From Diaporthe sp. PMI_573 (lineage: Eukaryota; Ascomycota; Sordariomycetes; Diaporthales; Diaporthaceae), in NCBI GenBank assembly GCA_021399435.1, contig JAJTUP010000005.1:620001-684000 (forward strand): a stretch of DNA of 64,000 nucleotides. The letters are read 5' to 3'. Below, piece by piece: positions 22,981 through 34,805 of this stretch. How positions within the stretch are numbered: position 1 is the stretch's first letter; every line of letters starts with the position of its first letter. The position numbers were made by a program, and so were the translations under genes. The notes beneath the pieces are model-generated. The model had not been told where the DNA came from and ran no database searches. It was given only the letters and a program-made list of their open reading frames with translations.

Positions 22981-23650
22981 GAAGTCTGGACCAACACCCG
23001 TGGATTAAGCGGGCTGCAATGAATACATAATGGCCCATATCATCATGCAACTGGGTTTTGCACACATAGAGCATAGTGAATGTGATAGCAGCTGCTCTAA
23101 AGCTTTGTAACCGGCGATGTATTCAAGATGCCTAACCGCGCAGCCTACGCCTATGATGGCCTTCACTCAACGGCGGTGAAACCGCCTGGATCGCGTGAGG
23201 ATTGAAATATTCCAAGAGACTCCGCAATCAAGTGCAGTGTCGACCTTCCAAATATTAGAGTTGCTAGTCAAAAACGCCTTCTTGTGGCAATTTGTTGTAG
23301 TATGGGGATGTGATTGCTTCGCTTCCAGGTTTAAAAACTCTCCTATATCCGAGTTGTAGATGTTCATTTGCTTTCGTACCAGAATCGTTCAAACGCCTCC
23401 GTGGCTGCAAAACCCATTAAAACCTCGATTTTGTGGGAGCTTAAGGAGCACGCGCATCAAAAGTACTCGCTTGATATTTTAGACCCTCTTTTCACTCTCG
23501 GCTGACCCTCAGCTGTTTCTCGGAGAAAACATTGGAATTCTGTTCGGATGGTCCATAGCAGATTGGTAGATTGATTTATCAGAGGGAAGAAGAGGTTTCG
23601 GGTGCCTACTGCGCCACTGGACTTGGAACATGAAAAGTCATCATCGGATG
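22981..23650. other. Intergenic, nothing recognised
   Basis: Downstream of the hydrolase; open frames are short and motif-free. Confidence 0.4.
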
Positions 23651-23662
23651 TGGATGTGGTAG

Positions 23663-23862
23663 GTGGTTTCGTTTTTAATCTGTGTACGTACACTTCTTAA
23701 GCAGTATGTAGGCGGTCCCTTCATACAGTGGTAAACGCTTAAACACCCCAGCGTTGTTGTTTTTTTTTTAAAAAAAAAAACAATGCCGATAACAGTAGGT
23801 TTAGAATACGATTGTCTGTGGCACGTGGCCCAGAAAACATAGACAGCCTTGTGACAGCCGCA
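23663..23862 (-). repeat. Short interspersed repeat, copy 2 (longest)
   Basis: 200 bp, the longest copy, flanked by a 12-bp direct repeat TGGATGTGGTAG (23651-23662 and 23863-23874). The constant end (GTGGTTTCGTTTTTAATC) is at left and the variable end at right. A T10-A11-like block lies at about 23758-23780, followed by CAATGCCGATAACAGTAGG, shared with copy 3. Confidence 0.85.
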
Positions 23863-24212
23863 TGGATGTGGTAGAGGAGCGGCATTAGACGGATTGTGAG
23901 CGAGCGATGTATATTTTACGACTAAACTCAAACTATGTAGTGTTCGAAGCTCCTGAATTGACTATTGGGGTACACTGGAACATGTTCAGCCACAGCAGAG
24001 CAGAATCTAGGTACGCGAGAGCGAAGTGAAGAAGGCAGGGGAAGGGAATCATGTGCAAGAAAATCAGATACAAAAATTCCAAATATAGGTCTGCCTCCCC
24101 GAGACAGGCAATCAGGGCAGGTGAGCTGAGATATGAAACTTTGACCAACTTCTTTCTCCACTGTTTGGATTGTTCAGACGGCTCCTTGACGTTGGAGATG
24201 ATAGACAACTAT

Positions 24213-25217
24213 CTACTCGCACTTCCACCAGTGGATTTCGCCTCCTTCAAATGTCTTGTTGAATCTCTCATTGGCGTAGAACACTCCAAGATCGTCGAAG
24301 GTTGCGCGTCCCCTCGCAAAAGCCTTGCAAGACCAGAACCTATCCCGAGGATCGTTGAGTAAGATCACGGTGGCATCAGTGTAAAACACAGGTAGGACGT
24401 TCTCGGGCAGAACGATCAGCTCGTCAAGCACAAGCTCATGCTCGTACCTATCTCCCTCCTCGTTGGTGAAGACCACAGTGCCCCGAACCACGTCGTCGCT
24501 TTGGCGAGCCTCGGCATCATGCTCTGCGCGCTCGTCCACGACAGCGCCCTGGCCAAAGTCGTCGTAGCAAGTGATTTGGCCGATGAAAGGCTCCTGGCCC
24601 TGAGGGAATCTCAAGACTCCAGGACCGGTCAGGTTTCCAACCGGTTGCAAACCGCGGTCGAACAATTGACAGTGATACGCGAGTTCGGGAATGCAGATCT
24701 CCGCGCAGCGAGTTGAGACGACACTGACCGTGAAGTCGAAATTGACCGGCCGGGGCTGACCATCAGCATTAAGTCTGATGGTCTCAGTAACCTCCAGAGG
24801 GTGATTCGTGAGCTCGACCACAAGGCCTCCCTCTCCCTCATCCTGACGCTTCTCCTCAGCTCCAGCGGGGAGCCCAGGCGCGCAAGACACGGCAGTGATT
24901 GTTGCGAATGCATCGAAGATGAACTTGGTCTCACCAGGGCCGACCTCGATTTGGGCGTCCTCGTTCTGGCCGTACAGTGTACAGTGGAAGCCGATCTTGC
25001 ATCCGCCATCGCACACGGCATTGACGATGTCGCCAGTGAAGGGTGGATCCACAGGAACAGGGACATCGGTCAGGGGGACATTATCCAGCGACTTTATAAC
25101 GTCAAGAATACTGTGCTTCAGCTGGATATTGATAGTTGTAGCCTGGCGAGTTTCTGCTGGGGCCGCGGATGCGAACCCCAGTACTAGTGCCGAGGTGAAG
25201 AGAGATCGGAACAACAT
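24213..25217 (-). CDS. Secreted cysteine-containing protein with three related segments, unknown function
   Basis: Single-exon 334-residue protein. The N-terminus MLFRSLFTSALVLGFASAAP is a clear signal peptide. The mature part appears to contain three diverged copies of a beta-rich unit: about 65-112 (GFHCTLYG ... ITAVSC), 164-217 (AYHCQLFDRG ... IGQITC) and 281-333 (RFWSCKAFARG ... IHWWKC). Each has an aromatic-x-Cys-x-[LA]-[YF] strand and ends with Cys. An acidic linker with a KR site (about 123) separates units 1 and 2. I recognise no named family. It lies next to the polyketide genes but need not belong to them. Likely exported, possibly a cell-wall or effector-type protein. Confidence 0.75.
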   Translation of the reverse strand: MLFRSLFTSALVLGFASAAPAETRQATTINIQLKHSILDVIKSLDNVPLTDVPVPVDPPFTGDIVNAVCDGGCKIGFHCTLYGQNEDAQIEVGPGETKFIFDAFATITAVSCAPGLPAGAEEKRQDEGEGGLVVELTNHPLEVTETIRLNADGQPRPVNFDFTVSVVSTRCAEICIPELAYHCQLFDRGLQPVGNLTGPGVLRFPQGQEPFIGQITCYDDFGQGAVVDERAEHDAEARQSDDVVRGTVVFTNEEGDRYEHELVLDELIVLPENVLPVFYTDATVILLNDPRDRFWSCKAFARGRATFDDLGVFYANERFNKTFEGGEIHWWKCE

Positions 25218-25251
25218 CTTGCAGAAGCAGAGTCCCTCTTAATCCGTGAAA

Positions 25252-25264
25252 TGATTATATAATT
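25252..25264 (-). promoter_or_regulatory. TATA-like box of the secreted protein gene
   Basis: An AT-rich TTATATAATTA stretch lies about 40 bp upstream of the start codon at 25217, at plausible TATA distance for a short leader. Confidence 0.35.
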
Positions 25265-27617
25265 ATTACGATCAACCTGGGCGGCTGATTCTGTGCTTTT
25301 GTTTGTCTTGTAAGATGCCTTGATACTTCCCTCTTCTCATCTCCCGACGAGGTGCCTCGTGCTACCCTTTTATACACAGAGCCTTCCGGTTCTGCTTATC
25401 GTCCCCGTCTCGAATTCCAAAATGACGCCTCATACTCAGATAATCTCACGAATTGGCACAGACGAAAGACCAATTTCTTTTGCGACAATGCTCGTATAAT
25501 TTCAAGTCAGCTTACTATATGTTCTTTGTGGCTCAAACTGCCAAGACAGAGCGTATACCAATGCGACGGCTGAAATGCAGAAATCCTTTGTGATGTATTC
25601 GCAGATGTTCATAGCACAACCGCCGAACAGCAATGCTCGATCCTCCAAGACAGGCGAACACGGTCATCGGAGGCCCTAATCGAGCATCGTTGCGGCGCAT
25701 TCTCGGTGCCAAGACCGCGGCTGTCTGATTCGCTCAGATTCCTACGGAAATCTATCCCTCTTCCTGGAAGACGGATCAATCAGCTGCTGGGATGCCGAGC
25801 CTCGTAGGGCTGAGAAGAGACACGTGTGGAGAATGACTTGTGAGGCAGCCTCCTCCCCGGTACGGCCGGATGAGTGTGAAACCTACCGAGGTATCTTCCA
25901 CGTTCTCCGCAAACTTCAAGTCGAAAGCGATTCTATTTTAGGGAATTATGCCGCCATTATTGGGGCCGTCTGAACTACATAGATAGATGCGTGGATACTG
26001 CGATGAGCATTTTAATCAGTACATTAGTAGACTACCGATGTAGCCATGCTTTCCAATAATAGCGCATGATTTTGGAAAGTACAACTGAAGCAAATATTTC
26101 TCTTTTCGTCTACTACTCACCGATATCAAATACAGTACACCGCCCGACCTAGATACTGACTGGTTGACGTTGTCTCGGCAGATATGCTCGGTATGCCTAA
26201 TTGAATGTGGTTTTGTGGGGGCCATCAGCAGAGTTGGACAATTTAACCCAATTTCCAGATATCCATTTACGTAAAATGTCATCCGCCCAGATAAGCAAGG
26301 GCTTTGGATGAGAGTCCGTGAGACGATATCAAATTTGAGCTACGAATGACCAGGTGGGTCGGAGATGGGAGCGAACCAAACCCTCTGAGGATTTCAAGTT
26401 CACATCGTTTGATGAGCTTGCTTAAGGTCCAACGTGACCGCCTTCATGATCACCATTGCCCAATGTGATTCGGAGTCTAGCTCTGAGATGAGATGTAAGC
26501 TGACAGACAAGCAATGATTTGATTTTGCGCAAAAGGTCCAATAATGGGCAGATCTCTGGTAGCACAGGCCCATCCGACAGCTCCAAGGATGCATTGATAG
26601 CAAAAGGTGGCGTATCAGCTGAAACTGCCAGGTTATCCTCGCAATGAGATTCCAGAAACACGCAGCCGAGTGCCATTTAGTTTAAACGGAGGAGCCTGAC
26701 CTTTATTGAAAAAAAACTGATGTATCAGGATTTGCGCCTGTCGAACTCGGACAAAAATAGACACGCAGCAAAGTCACTTCTCCGCGACTGCGACGGTCGC
26801 GCTGGTAGGTGCCACTGGACCGAAAGATTCTTTTTATTGGGAACACGTCTCTAAACACGCGTCAATTATATTCGGACCATTGAAGAGTTACACAATCAAC
26901 AGCCTATGGTACTAACTTGCTCCGTTAGCAACAATATCGATGAATTAGAGAATTAGCAGGGACACGTTCTACAGAGGCGTCTTACGGAGCCAGGACTGTT
27001 TGCCTAATCGCTAGGTAATCGGCTGGGAAGACGTCAATAGAAGGATTCACGCGCCAAGAATGCAGTAAGCTGAAGTCCTGAGGCTGATTAAACATTAACT
27101 CCGTAGCTAATATAAGATCAACTGTGAGTCATCATACTCTAAAGGTACAAATCGATCGCCGGGCTCGGCTGGCTTCGGATTGGACCCACACTCGTCATCG
27201 ATAGACAGATTACCTATGGGTTAAAGGGCTCGAGTAAAAAAAAAAGAGAAAACAGCTTTTCACGACTTATTTTCCCATGAGAGGTTATAGCTAATATATT
27301 TAGTGAAGGTTGATTACTTATTAAGCTGCTGGTCCGGATATGGCCATGCCGGTGGATGAGATGAAGCCTTCACAAGGGACATGATACGACGGAGAGGAGA
27401 GTGCTGAACGTGGATATAATTGTGATCAGATGAGGTGGGACACCGTTTTAAGTTCCTTTCTCCGGTCTGGCCAACCCAGCAGTATTGTACGATGGCTAGT
27501 GGAGGGATGAATCTCACGCCTTGACGACCCTGTTGCATTTCTGGAGTATGCCCGAATAGATACTTATCTTTCTGGCTAATGTCGACTTTTTATGATATCA
27601 GCCGCCTATCAGAAAAG
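25265..27617. other. Long gene-free stretch
   Basis: About 2.3 kb with only scattered open frames below 90 codons and no recognisable motif, terminal repeat or relic. It separates the secreted protein gene from the GMC oxidase. Confidence 0.45.
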
Positions 27618-29840
27618 TCAGCCGACCTGTCGCTTCACGCATTGGATTTCTCTTACCTTCTCAGCGACAGCGTACACGGAAGCGCAGGTATGTGCTCCGG
27701 GTATTAGCGGCATTATACTAGCGTCCGCCACACTGAGTCCTGTAACTCCATAGACCAAAAGATCCGGGCTGACAACGCCTCCCATCTCCCGCGGCATCAT
27801 GGAGCAAGTTCCGCTGAGGTGGCCTGCAGTAGAACCTCCGGTGCTCCGAGCGTAATACTCCAAGTCCTCACCTGTTGTGATGCTTGGTCCAGGAGCTACC
27901 TCTACTGGAGCAAATGAGGTGTTCATGGTTGGCGTCTGATGGAAATGGCGTGAAAACCAGACGGCTTCATTCGCCACCAGAACATCAACGGGATTGGTGT
28001 GTGTGCCGTAATCCAGAATTGGCTCGGCGTAAATGTCGGTCTGATTAAGCGTGATCGTCCCACGACTGGCCGGTTTTGTAAGCAGCATTGCTGTTGTGCT
28101 TCCTGCATTGATGGGATATTCGATAACGGCGTTATCTTCTCTTGACATGGAGTCCGCAAGAATCTCCCGCTGGGCTTCGTAGCCGCGAATCAATTCAGCT
28201 GTGTACGTGCTAGGCAAGTACGACGCCGCGTCCTGTGACTTGTAAGCCTCCACAATTGACTCCCATCTTTCACGACTAAGCTGCTTCAGCGGAATCATTC
28301 CGGCCAGATTCGTCGTAGTCTGTGAATAAGGACCACGACGGTATTTCTCCCACTCCTCATTAGCCCAGTCCACGAAAGTGGAGTTGCTGAACGCCGTAGA
28401 GGGATTCGGTTCGACGTTGCTGCTGTCTTGGAGAACTCATTTAGTACGCGAAGAAGCCACGAAGATCTTGCAACTCACAATTGAAGGAGGTTCTAATACT
28501 AGGGTGGTCTTGCAGGTTCCTCCCAACGCCAGGCAAGTCGACCACAATCGGGATACCCGCTTTCAGTAGGAGCTCTGCAGGTCCTATACCGCTTCTCTGA
28601 AGAACCTGTGGACTGTGTAGAGCTCCAGACGTTATAATTACTTCTTTCCTGGAATTGACGATGAATGAAGATTCGGCAATATCCGTGTCCCTTGGCCAGA
28701 CTCGAATTCCAGTGGCGTGCTTCTTATCATCAAACAGCACCTCATTAACTCTGTGCATTGTAATCACATGGAGGTTACTTCGATTGACGACAGTGTCATA
28801 ATACCCAGAACGAGCGTAAGATCGCGTAACGGTTTCATTGTCGATGGCATTCTTGTCGTCCGTTAATTAGTATTCACGCCCCATGTGCCAAAGGTCCAGA
28901 AGGTGGCTTACAGGGATCCAGATGATACCATGGGCTTTACCACCGGCTCCCTCGATCTGGGTCTGCAAGCCAACCTCCTCTAACCCCTTCTTTTGAAACT
29001 CTACAGAAAGTCAATATCGCTTGGGACGGGATTATCAATTTCATCCATTACATACTTATACCAGGCCACTGAAATTTGGCAAAGCTGAGATGGATTGGTC
29101 CGTTTCCGTATACACTCAGATCCCATGTCATGTTAAACTCCTCGGCCATGCTCATGGAGGGTGTCGAAAACAAGGAACTCTTTTAAATTTTGTTCAGCAA
29201 TACTTCTCGAGCGTTTTATTCGGTGAAGGTCGTGGCCTGCTTACCTTAATGAAGTACGGCAAGATGCCCTCGAAGTTCCATCCAGGGTTGCCGAGCTTCT
29301 CCCAATTATTATAGTCATCCGCTGCCCCTCGATTCAAAAACATGCCGTTGACCGTTGAACCGCCTCCCACGACAGCAGCAGCAAAAGACGTGGAGGTACG
29401 GTTGTAAAGCCCTAACTGTGGGGTTGAAGTGACATTGTATAAATGCTTGCGCTGAAATGACCTCGCGCTTTGGGGCTGGATTTGCGAAATATTGTTTTCG
29501 AAATAACCGTACTCGACCACTAGAACCGTAGCTATTATTGTTTCTGCATTCAGCTAATTGACTTGTTGCTTCTCTTTGACAGCTGTTGCCGAATACCGAG
29601 GTTATTGGTGAAAGAACACTGACAGCTTGAATCTTCAGATAACCTGTTTGCGATAACCAATCCTGACTGGCCTCCTCCAACTACAATGTAGTCGTATTCT
29701 TGTTGGATATCGTATTGGGTAGTTTGCCTTTTCATCCAGTCATATTGGGCATAGGCGGACACTGACGGTACATAACGAAGGAAGCCAAAAAGGCAAAACA
29801 CGGCAAGAGAAAGTGAAGATTGAAGCATTGTTGGATCCAC
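27618..29840 (-). CDS. Secreted GMC oxidoreductase (aryl-alcohol/glucose oxidase type)
   Basis: Intact flavoenzyme of 630 residues in six exons: 29840-29624, 29531-29245, 29179-29062, 29000-28912, 28851-28479 and 28426-27618. All introns are 52-92 nt with GT..AG ends, and every junction keeps frame. The N-terminus MDPTMLQSSLSLAVFCLFG is a signal peptide. The FAD-binding DYIVVGGGQSGLVIANRL follows, then GGGSTVNGMFLNRG and SGALHSPQVLQRSGIG (the GMC signature). The active-site pair is His564 in GHLSGTCSMMP and His607 in PGAHTCASVYAVAEK. It should oxidise an alcohol or sugar with O2 outside the cell or in the secretory path. Unlike the relic at 898-2734, all key residues remain. It could tailor the polyketide or act independently. 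Confidence 0.9.
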
Positions 29841-29948
29841 AGGTACAGTCAGAATGCAAATTTCTCTGCGAACATATCAATACTTTTTTGGTTCTGGGCT
29901 CGAATAATATGTACCAGATGATTCATGTGTGCCTGTAGAGTCCTTAGG

Positions 29949-29958
29949 TCATTTATAT
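29949..29958 (-). promoter_or_regulatory. TATA box of the GMC oxidase gene
   Basis: The minus strand reads TTATATAAATG, about 110 bp upstream of the start codon at 29840, a typical fungal TATA position. Confidence 0.45.
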
Positions 29959-31923
29959 AAGTCATCATAATCCTGATTACTTGTCTGGCTGTTCCGTATC
30001 CCATCTCGTTGTCTTCTGGGCGTAGGACACAACAGCCAAACAAGTAATCCGAGCGGGCCAATGAATGCCTTGCAAGAAGTAATAACTAGTAAGCCTGGGC
30101 CCACTCCGAAGCAGCAACTCCCCCCTACTACACGGAGCATGTGTAATCTGCTGCTTACGTTATTACAAAAGCACCAATAATGGCAGGCCTTTTTCGTTTG
30201 CCCCTGTGCCACTAGTGAATGTTGGTAGCATGATTCCAGGCCTGCACATGCCCAAAAGACGACATGAACAGCTACCCCTCACGTTCCCTGAAATCAAGGA
30301 GGGCTATTGGGCGTATTATGGCAACTATCGAAAGCCACTTGGCCGTTCTGGGCTTCTACAGCCGAAACCTTTTTTGGCAGGATGGTTGCAAAATGCGAGC
30401 ATGGGCAGGTTAGCAGGCTACTACTATTCAAGTAGAACTGAATAAGAAGTGATGATCGAACCTGAATTGTGTAAAGTCCATGACGGGATTTAGTAAGTAG
30501 CCGAGTCGTCTAACTTCGAAATAATGATCCCTTAACTATCTTGTTTAGCAGCAGCCGAAAGCTCATTTCCGTTATTACGCTCGGCAATGTAGTCAGCAGG
30601 GCGTTCATACCCTAGAGTATGCATTGAGTATTTGTGTGCACCATCATGCATCTTACTTGCTCTTTCTGGATCCTGAACCCGCGCGTATCTTCCCACTGTG
30701 ACTTTCCAGTCTAGAACAGAGAGAAGGCTTAGTAAGTAGATCTGGGGATATGTCGGACTTTATATCTTGGCAGTGTACCTGATCAATTATCACACGTAAT
30801 GGAATGTGCTCGGTCTACCTACTGAGTGGGTACCTAAGGCTACCACGTCTCCTCACATTATACAAATGCCTACCTAAACCTGCCCGTTGTATCCAATTCT
30901 TCCCTCAGCCCGCCCTGCAAAAAGAATTGCTTTGCTCTGAGATGACGCCAAGGTTGCGGTGAGCCCAGAACGTCACAGGTCACACCAAGGTCGAACATGT
31001 GAGAGAGGTTCCTGAAAGGCATATCCGTGTGGGAATTGGTACTCTGTTGATCGAACTAGATTTGCGTGTGACAACGATCTCGCGGAAATTCACCCCGAAC
31101 TCACAGTCAAGCTAGCATTCAAGGCAACATCCTCGGGTTCTACTTTATCGAGTCGGCGTTGAGCTTTTCAGACTGCACCTTCAGGTAGCTTGTAGAAAAT
31201 CCCAACCAAATAGTTTAGGTCCCGGCAGGTGCTATCCAACCGCCAAGCTACCATGATGTCTTCGCTGTAGCAGTCACCGAATAGCAATTTTGAAATAGAT
31301 GGCAAGCGGGTGTGTAGCACTGTTTTGTTTGTGGTGTCGTTTAGTTCAGAAAGCAGACTGTCCTCTGTGATGGCTTGAAATGTTTTGAAGTGAAGACTAC
31401 TAGAAAACCACAATGCTCAGTTATCATCGTTTCTCGTTGCGCACTGCGCTCGCAATCTGTATCTTTTCGGTCATGTGTCTTGGGCGGATCATCTCTTTTC
31501 AACCCAACAGTAATGCTCTGCACCTCGCGTCAAGAACCTTCGCGCTTTGCATTTACGTCGCAATTTGGTAAGATGCTGTTTAAGTATGATTCTCGTATTG
31601 GGGTGATAGCAATCTTAATTACTACTCCAAACACCGAGTAAAGCTTCCTTCATACCGGACTTTTCCTTTCTTTTCAGTGCTTTGGCATCTTCTTTATCTC
31701 AAGAGGGCGCTCGTGCCGTCAGCTTTAATGTAAGATGTTGGTCAATCAACTCAAGATCGGTGCTCGCCATGAGGCACAGTCTCTAAAAATGCGGTGTTTC
31801 GGCGTTTTCCCTTCTCTACACATAAAAAGGCGAAGAACCTTAAAGTGGCTGTGTGTACTTTGATTAATGATAGTTGTAAGTGATGAAGATATCTGGTGTG
31901 ACAGTTCTGGGCAACTGTTTCAA
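29959..31923. other. Intergenic, no gene recognised
   Basis: Nearly 2 kb between the GMC oxidase and the 3' end of the rhamnosidase gene. Open frames of up to 88 codons show no motif. Nothing is called. Confidence 0.45.
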
Positions 31924-34563
31924 CTACCCTGGCATCTGAAAAGTGTCGTCCCGAAAGGTGTGCTTGCCACTTCCTACCGTTGCCGTCTCCTTACTACCAG
32001 GAAGTGTTACTTCTGCCTGTGAATTCGGAGGTACTACAACCTCTAGGTCAAACCCTCTTCCGTCAGGGCCTACCCTCCAGCTGGCACTGATTTTCCCGTA
32101 ATGACTCAAGTAACTAGCATCGGCGGTTGTGATCCCTCCGCCAGGCTCAGGTGCAACCTGTACCACTTTCCAACCAGGTGTGGCTGGAGCGAGTCCTCCA
32201 ATCTTCTGGTGAATCCAATCTGCTACACTTCCAAATGCGTAATGGTTGAAGCTCGTCATGCCGCTTCCATTGATGGTTCCGTTCGGCAAGAGACTGTCCC
32301 AGCGCTCCCATGTTGTTGTCCCGCCCTTGACCACCTGGTATAACCAAGAAGGTACTTCTGTCTGCAGCAGCATGTTGTAGAAAGTGGAAGTCAAGTTAAC
32401 AGAGGTTAGCGCAAAACCAAGCTGTTGCGTACCAGCAAAGCCAGTACCAACAAGGTAGGAATTGTTTGCAATTACGCTGTTGAGGGTCTCTACAGCCCGA
32501 GGCACGGTATCGGAGTCGAAAATGTCGAAACGGATGCCGAGAGCGAGGGCTGTTTGGGTGACGTTCGCGATCAGATCGTAAGGCTTGATCCAGGCATCGT
32601 GGAAAGCTGAAACCAGTTCCAACCGATTGGAGGCGTAACTCTCAGATTCGGCGTTCTTTCCAAGCACCGCACCCATATTTGACAAAAGACGTGTCATCTG
32701 GATGAGGTACGCATCTGCGACGAGGAACTTGTGCGTCGTTGCGAGGTCCGCTTCAGCCTCGGGCGCCTTCGGGTCGAGCCAATCTCCATACTGCCAGGTT
32801 GACCTGTTCCAAAGGCCGACCTCGTTCCGCGGGATACCCTGATCGATCCATGTGCGCGCACCCTCGTACTGTTCTTCCAGCATTCCAGTGTCACCTGTTG
32901 CTTGGAACAACGCCCAAGGGCTGCCGACGATGACATCCCCCCATACCGCCACAGGCCGCCGAGGCATGCTGCCACTTTTGACCTCGGGATCGTTTGTAGG
33001 TGAGAATTCCGGTGAGGCCTTCAAAGGATCAGCATTCGTCTCTGACCAGAGGTCTCTGAGCCAAGCGCGCCAGAATCCTGAGGCATCGTAAAGGTAGTTT
33101 GATGTGGGTGCAAAGGCATGGGCGTCGCCGGTCCAGCCTAGCCGTTCATCTCGCTGGGGGCAGTCAGTTGGTACCCCTAGGAAGTTGCCTCGCATACTCC
33201 AAATGACATTTTCGTGAAACTTGTTGAGCAGATCATGTGACGACTCGAAATACCCTGTCCTTTCCATGTCGCTGAAGACGACTTCAGCTCTGATGCTGGA
33301 TGCGTCCAGCGGGGTACTGTCGGTTGGCCAACCCGTTACTTCAACATAGCGGAACCCGTGGTATGTAAAATGTGGCTCCCACGAAACAGTAGCGTTCCCG
33401 GAGAGAATGACACTGTCGGTCTGCTTGGCTGATCTGAGAGGTTCCGTAGCGATGTCTCCATTCAGCAACAACACCTCGGCATGTCGGAAGGTGATATTCG
33501 TGCCTGCAGGGCCAGATACAGAGATATTCAACCAGCCAACAAGGTTCTGGCCAAAGTCAACTACCGTTTTCCCACTCGCGGTGGTAGAGACGCTCTGCGG
33601 TTCAAGCTCCAGAAGCTTCCGCATTGGCGGACCATCGGGCGACGTGAGACGGCCCTGCAGAGCAGGCAGCTCTTTGACTCCCAGCCAGCTGCTGTCGTTA
33701 AAGTTTGCAGTCGACCAATCAGGTTTCTCCTCAGCGAAGTCATAAACTTCACCGTCGTAGATGTCGGAAGAAATGACCGGACTTTCCGCGGTGGCATGCC
33801 AGTCGGAGTTGGCGTCAGTTTTCACTGTGAACGTGCTACCATCATTCGAGGTAACAACCAGCAAGGCTTGGACACCGAGCGTATCCCCCCAGGTGTTTCG
33901 TCGGCTATTGAGACCGAACCTTCCTGCCCACCAACCCTCTCCGATAGTGACTCCGATAGCGTTGCTTCCCTGTTGAATCTGCTCCGTGACGTCGTAAGTG
34001 TCGTATGTATGCCTGAACTGATAGGACATGTATCCGGGCGCTAGCTGATGGTCTCCGACCCTTTCACCGTTGAGCTCGGCGATGTAGAGCCCAAGAGCAG
34101 TGATATAGAGCCGCGCTGATGCGACCTCGGCAGTGACATCGAAAGCCTTCCTGAACAGAACTGATCGTTTCATAGTGTCCACCTCCGTCGGCCTATCAGC
34201 CGCGATAGGCACCGCGCCCTGCCAATCCTCGGTGCTTAGCAGGCCGGTCTCAACAGAGTAGGTGTCCGACCAGTCTGTCGAGATTTGTCCATCCTTCCCG
34301 TGCGACCGTACTCTGACTTTCGCTGACTCTGCGCTAGAAAGTGCCTCGTCAGGCCATGGGACCAGAACAGAGTCAGACGAATCGGCTATGTTGTATAGCT
34401 TGGGGACGCCGTCGGTCCCCCGCGTGATCTCCAAGTCGTACCCCGACTGTTGCCAATCGACAGCATCTCCCTCGAACCTCCAGGACACACGAGGCGTTGT
34501 CTCGGCGATGCCAAGTGCCTGCCGGTGGTGCTCGAAAGAGAGAAGAGATATCGAGACGGCCAT
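31924..34563 (-). CDS. Alpha-L-rhamnosidase, GH78
   Basis: Single-exon gene encoding 879 residues from the ATG at 34563 (MAVSISLLSFEHHRQALG). An in-frame ATG at 34629 adds 22 residues without a convincing signal. Family layout: an N-terminal beta domain with the TPRVSWRFEG opening, a rhamnosidase-N domain (ARLYITALGLYIAELNGERVG), the (alpha/alpha)6 catalytic barrel with DCPQRDERLGWTGDAH carrying the general-acid Asp/Glu region, and WERWDSLLPNGT plus SFNHYAFGSVADW near the end. It hydrolyses terminal alpha-L-rhamnose from plant glycosides or pectic chains. It may be intracellular, since no signal peptide is evident. It is probably a nutritional gene; a deglycosylating role in the metabolite cluster cannot be excluded. 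Confidence 0.92.
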   Translation of the reverse strand: MAVSISLLSFEHHRQALGIAETTPRVSWRFEGDAVDWQQSGYDLEITRGTDGVPKLYNIADSSDSVLVPWPDEALSSAESAKVRVRSHGKDGQISTDWSDTYSVETGLLSTEDWQGAVPIAADRPTEVDTMKRSVLFRKAFDVTAEVASARLYITALGLYIAELNGERVGDHQLAPGYMSYQFRHTYDTYDVTEQIQQGSNAIGVTIGEGWWAGRFGLNSRRNTWGDTLGVQALLVVTSNDGSTFTVKTDANSDWHATAESPVISSDIYDGEVYDFAEEKPDWSTANFNDSSWLGVKELPALQGRLTSPDGPPMRKLLELEPQSVSTTASGKTVVDFGQNLVGWLNISVSGPAGTNITFRHAEVLLLNGDIATEPLRSAKQTDSVILSGNATVSWEPHFTYHGFRYVEVTGWPTDSTPLDASSIRAEVVFSDMERTGYFESSHDLLNKFHENVIWSMRGNFLGVPTDCPQRDERLGWTGDAHAFAPTSNYLYDASGFWRAWLRDLWSETNADPLKASPEFSPTNDPEVKSGSMPRRPVAVWGDVIVGSPWALFQATGDTGMLEEQYEGARTWIDQGIPRNEVGLWNRSTWQYGDWLDPKAPEAEADLATTHKFLVADAYLIQMTRLLSNMGAVLGKNAESESYASNRLELVSAFHDAWIKPYDLIANVTQTALALGIRFDIFDSDTVPRAVETLNSVIANNSYLVGTGFAGTQQLGFALTSVNLTSTFYNMLLQTEVPSWLYQVVKGGTTTWERWDSLLPNGTINGSGMTSFNHYAFGSVADWIHQKIGGLAPATPGWKVVQVAPEPGGGITTADASYLSHYGKISASWRVGPDGRGFDLEVVVPPNSQAEVTLPGSKETATVGSGKHTFRDDTFQMPG

Positions 34564-34743
34564 GTTGGCTGATCCAAAACTCAAAAAGTAATTCAAGGTA
34601 CTACATGTAGAAAGCGACCCAGTGATCAAGAAATAGCTTAGTAGCAGTCACAATGGAATTTTAGCAGAGCGAAATGCCAGTATCCGGTCTCGTTGCTTTG
34701 TAATAAGGGTTTCTATGAGGGCCAACGACAGGCAGAAGTTCTT

Positions 34744-34770
34744 GACCATCAGCGATGGTCGGGGACCATC
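34744..34770. promoter_or_regulatory. Alternating 7-bp half-site array upstream of GH78
   Basis: GACCATC (34744-34750), AGC, GATGGTC (34754-34760), GGG, GACCATC (34764-34770): three identical half-sites in alternating orientation with 3-bp spacers. It is about 180 bp upstream of the rhamnosidase start, just downstream of a TATA-like box. It could bind a dimeric regulator. Functional role is inferred. Confidence 0.45.
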
Positions 34771-34796
34771 GCCCCTGCCCCCAATACCACAGCCTC

Positions 34797-34805
34797 TTAT
34801 ATAGA
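34797..34805 (-). promoter_or_regulatory. TATA-like box of GH78 gene
   Basis: The minus strand reads CTATATAAG about 235 bp upstream of the start codon. Confidence 0.4.
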
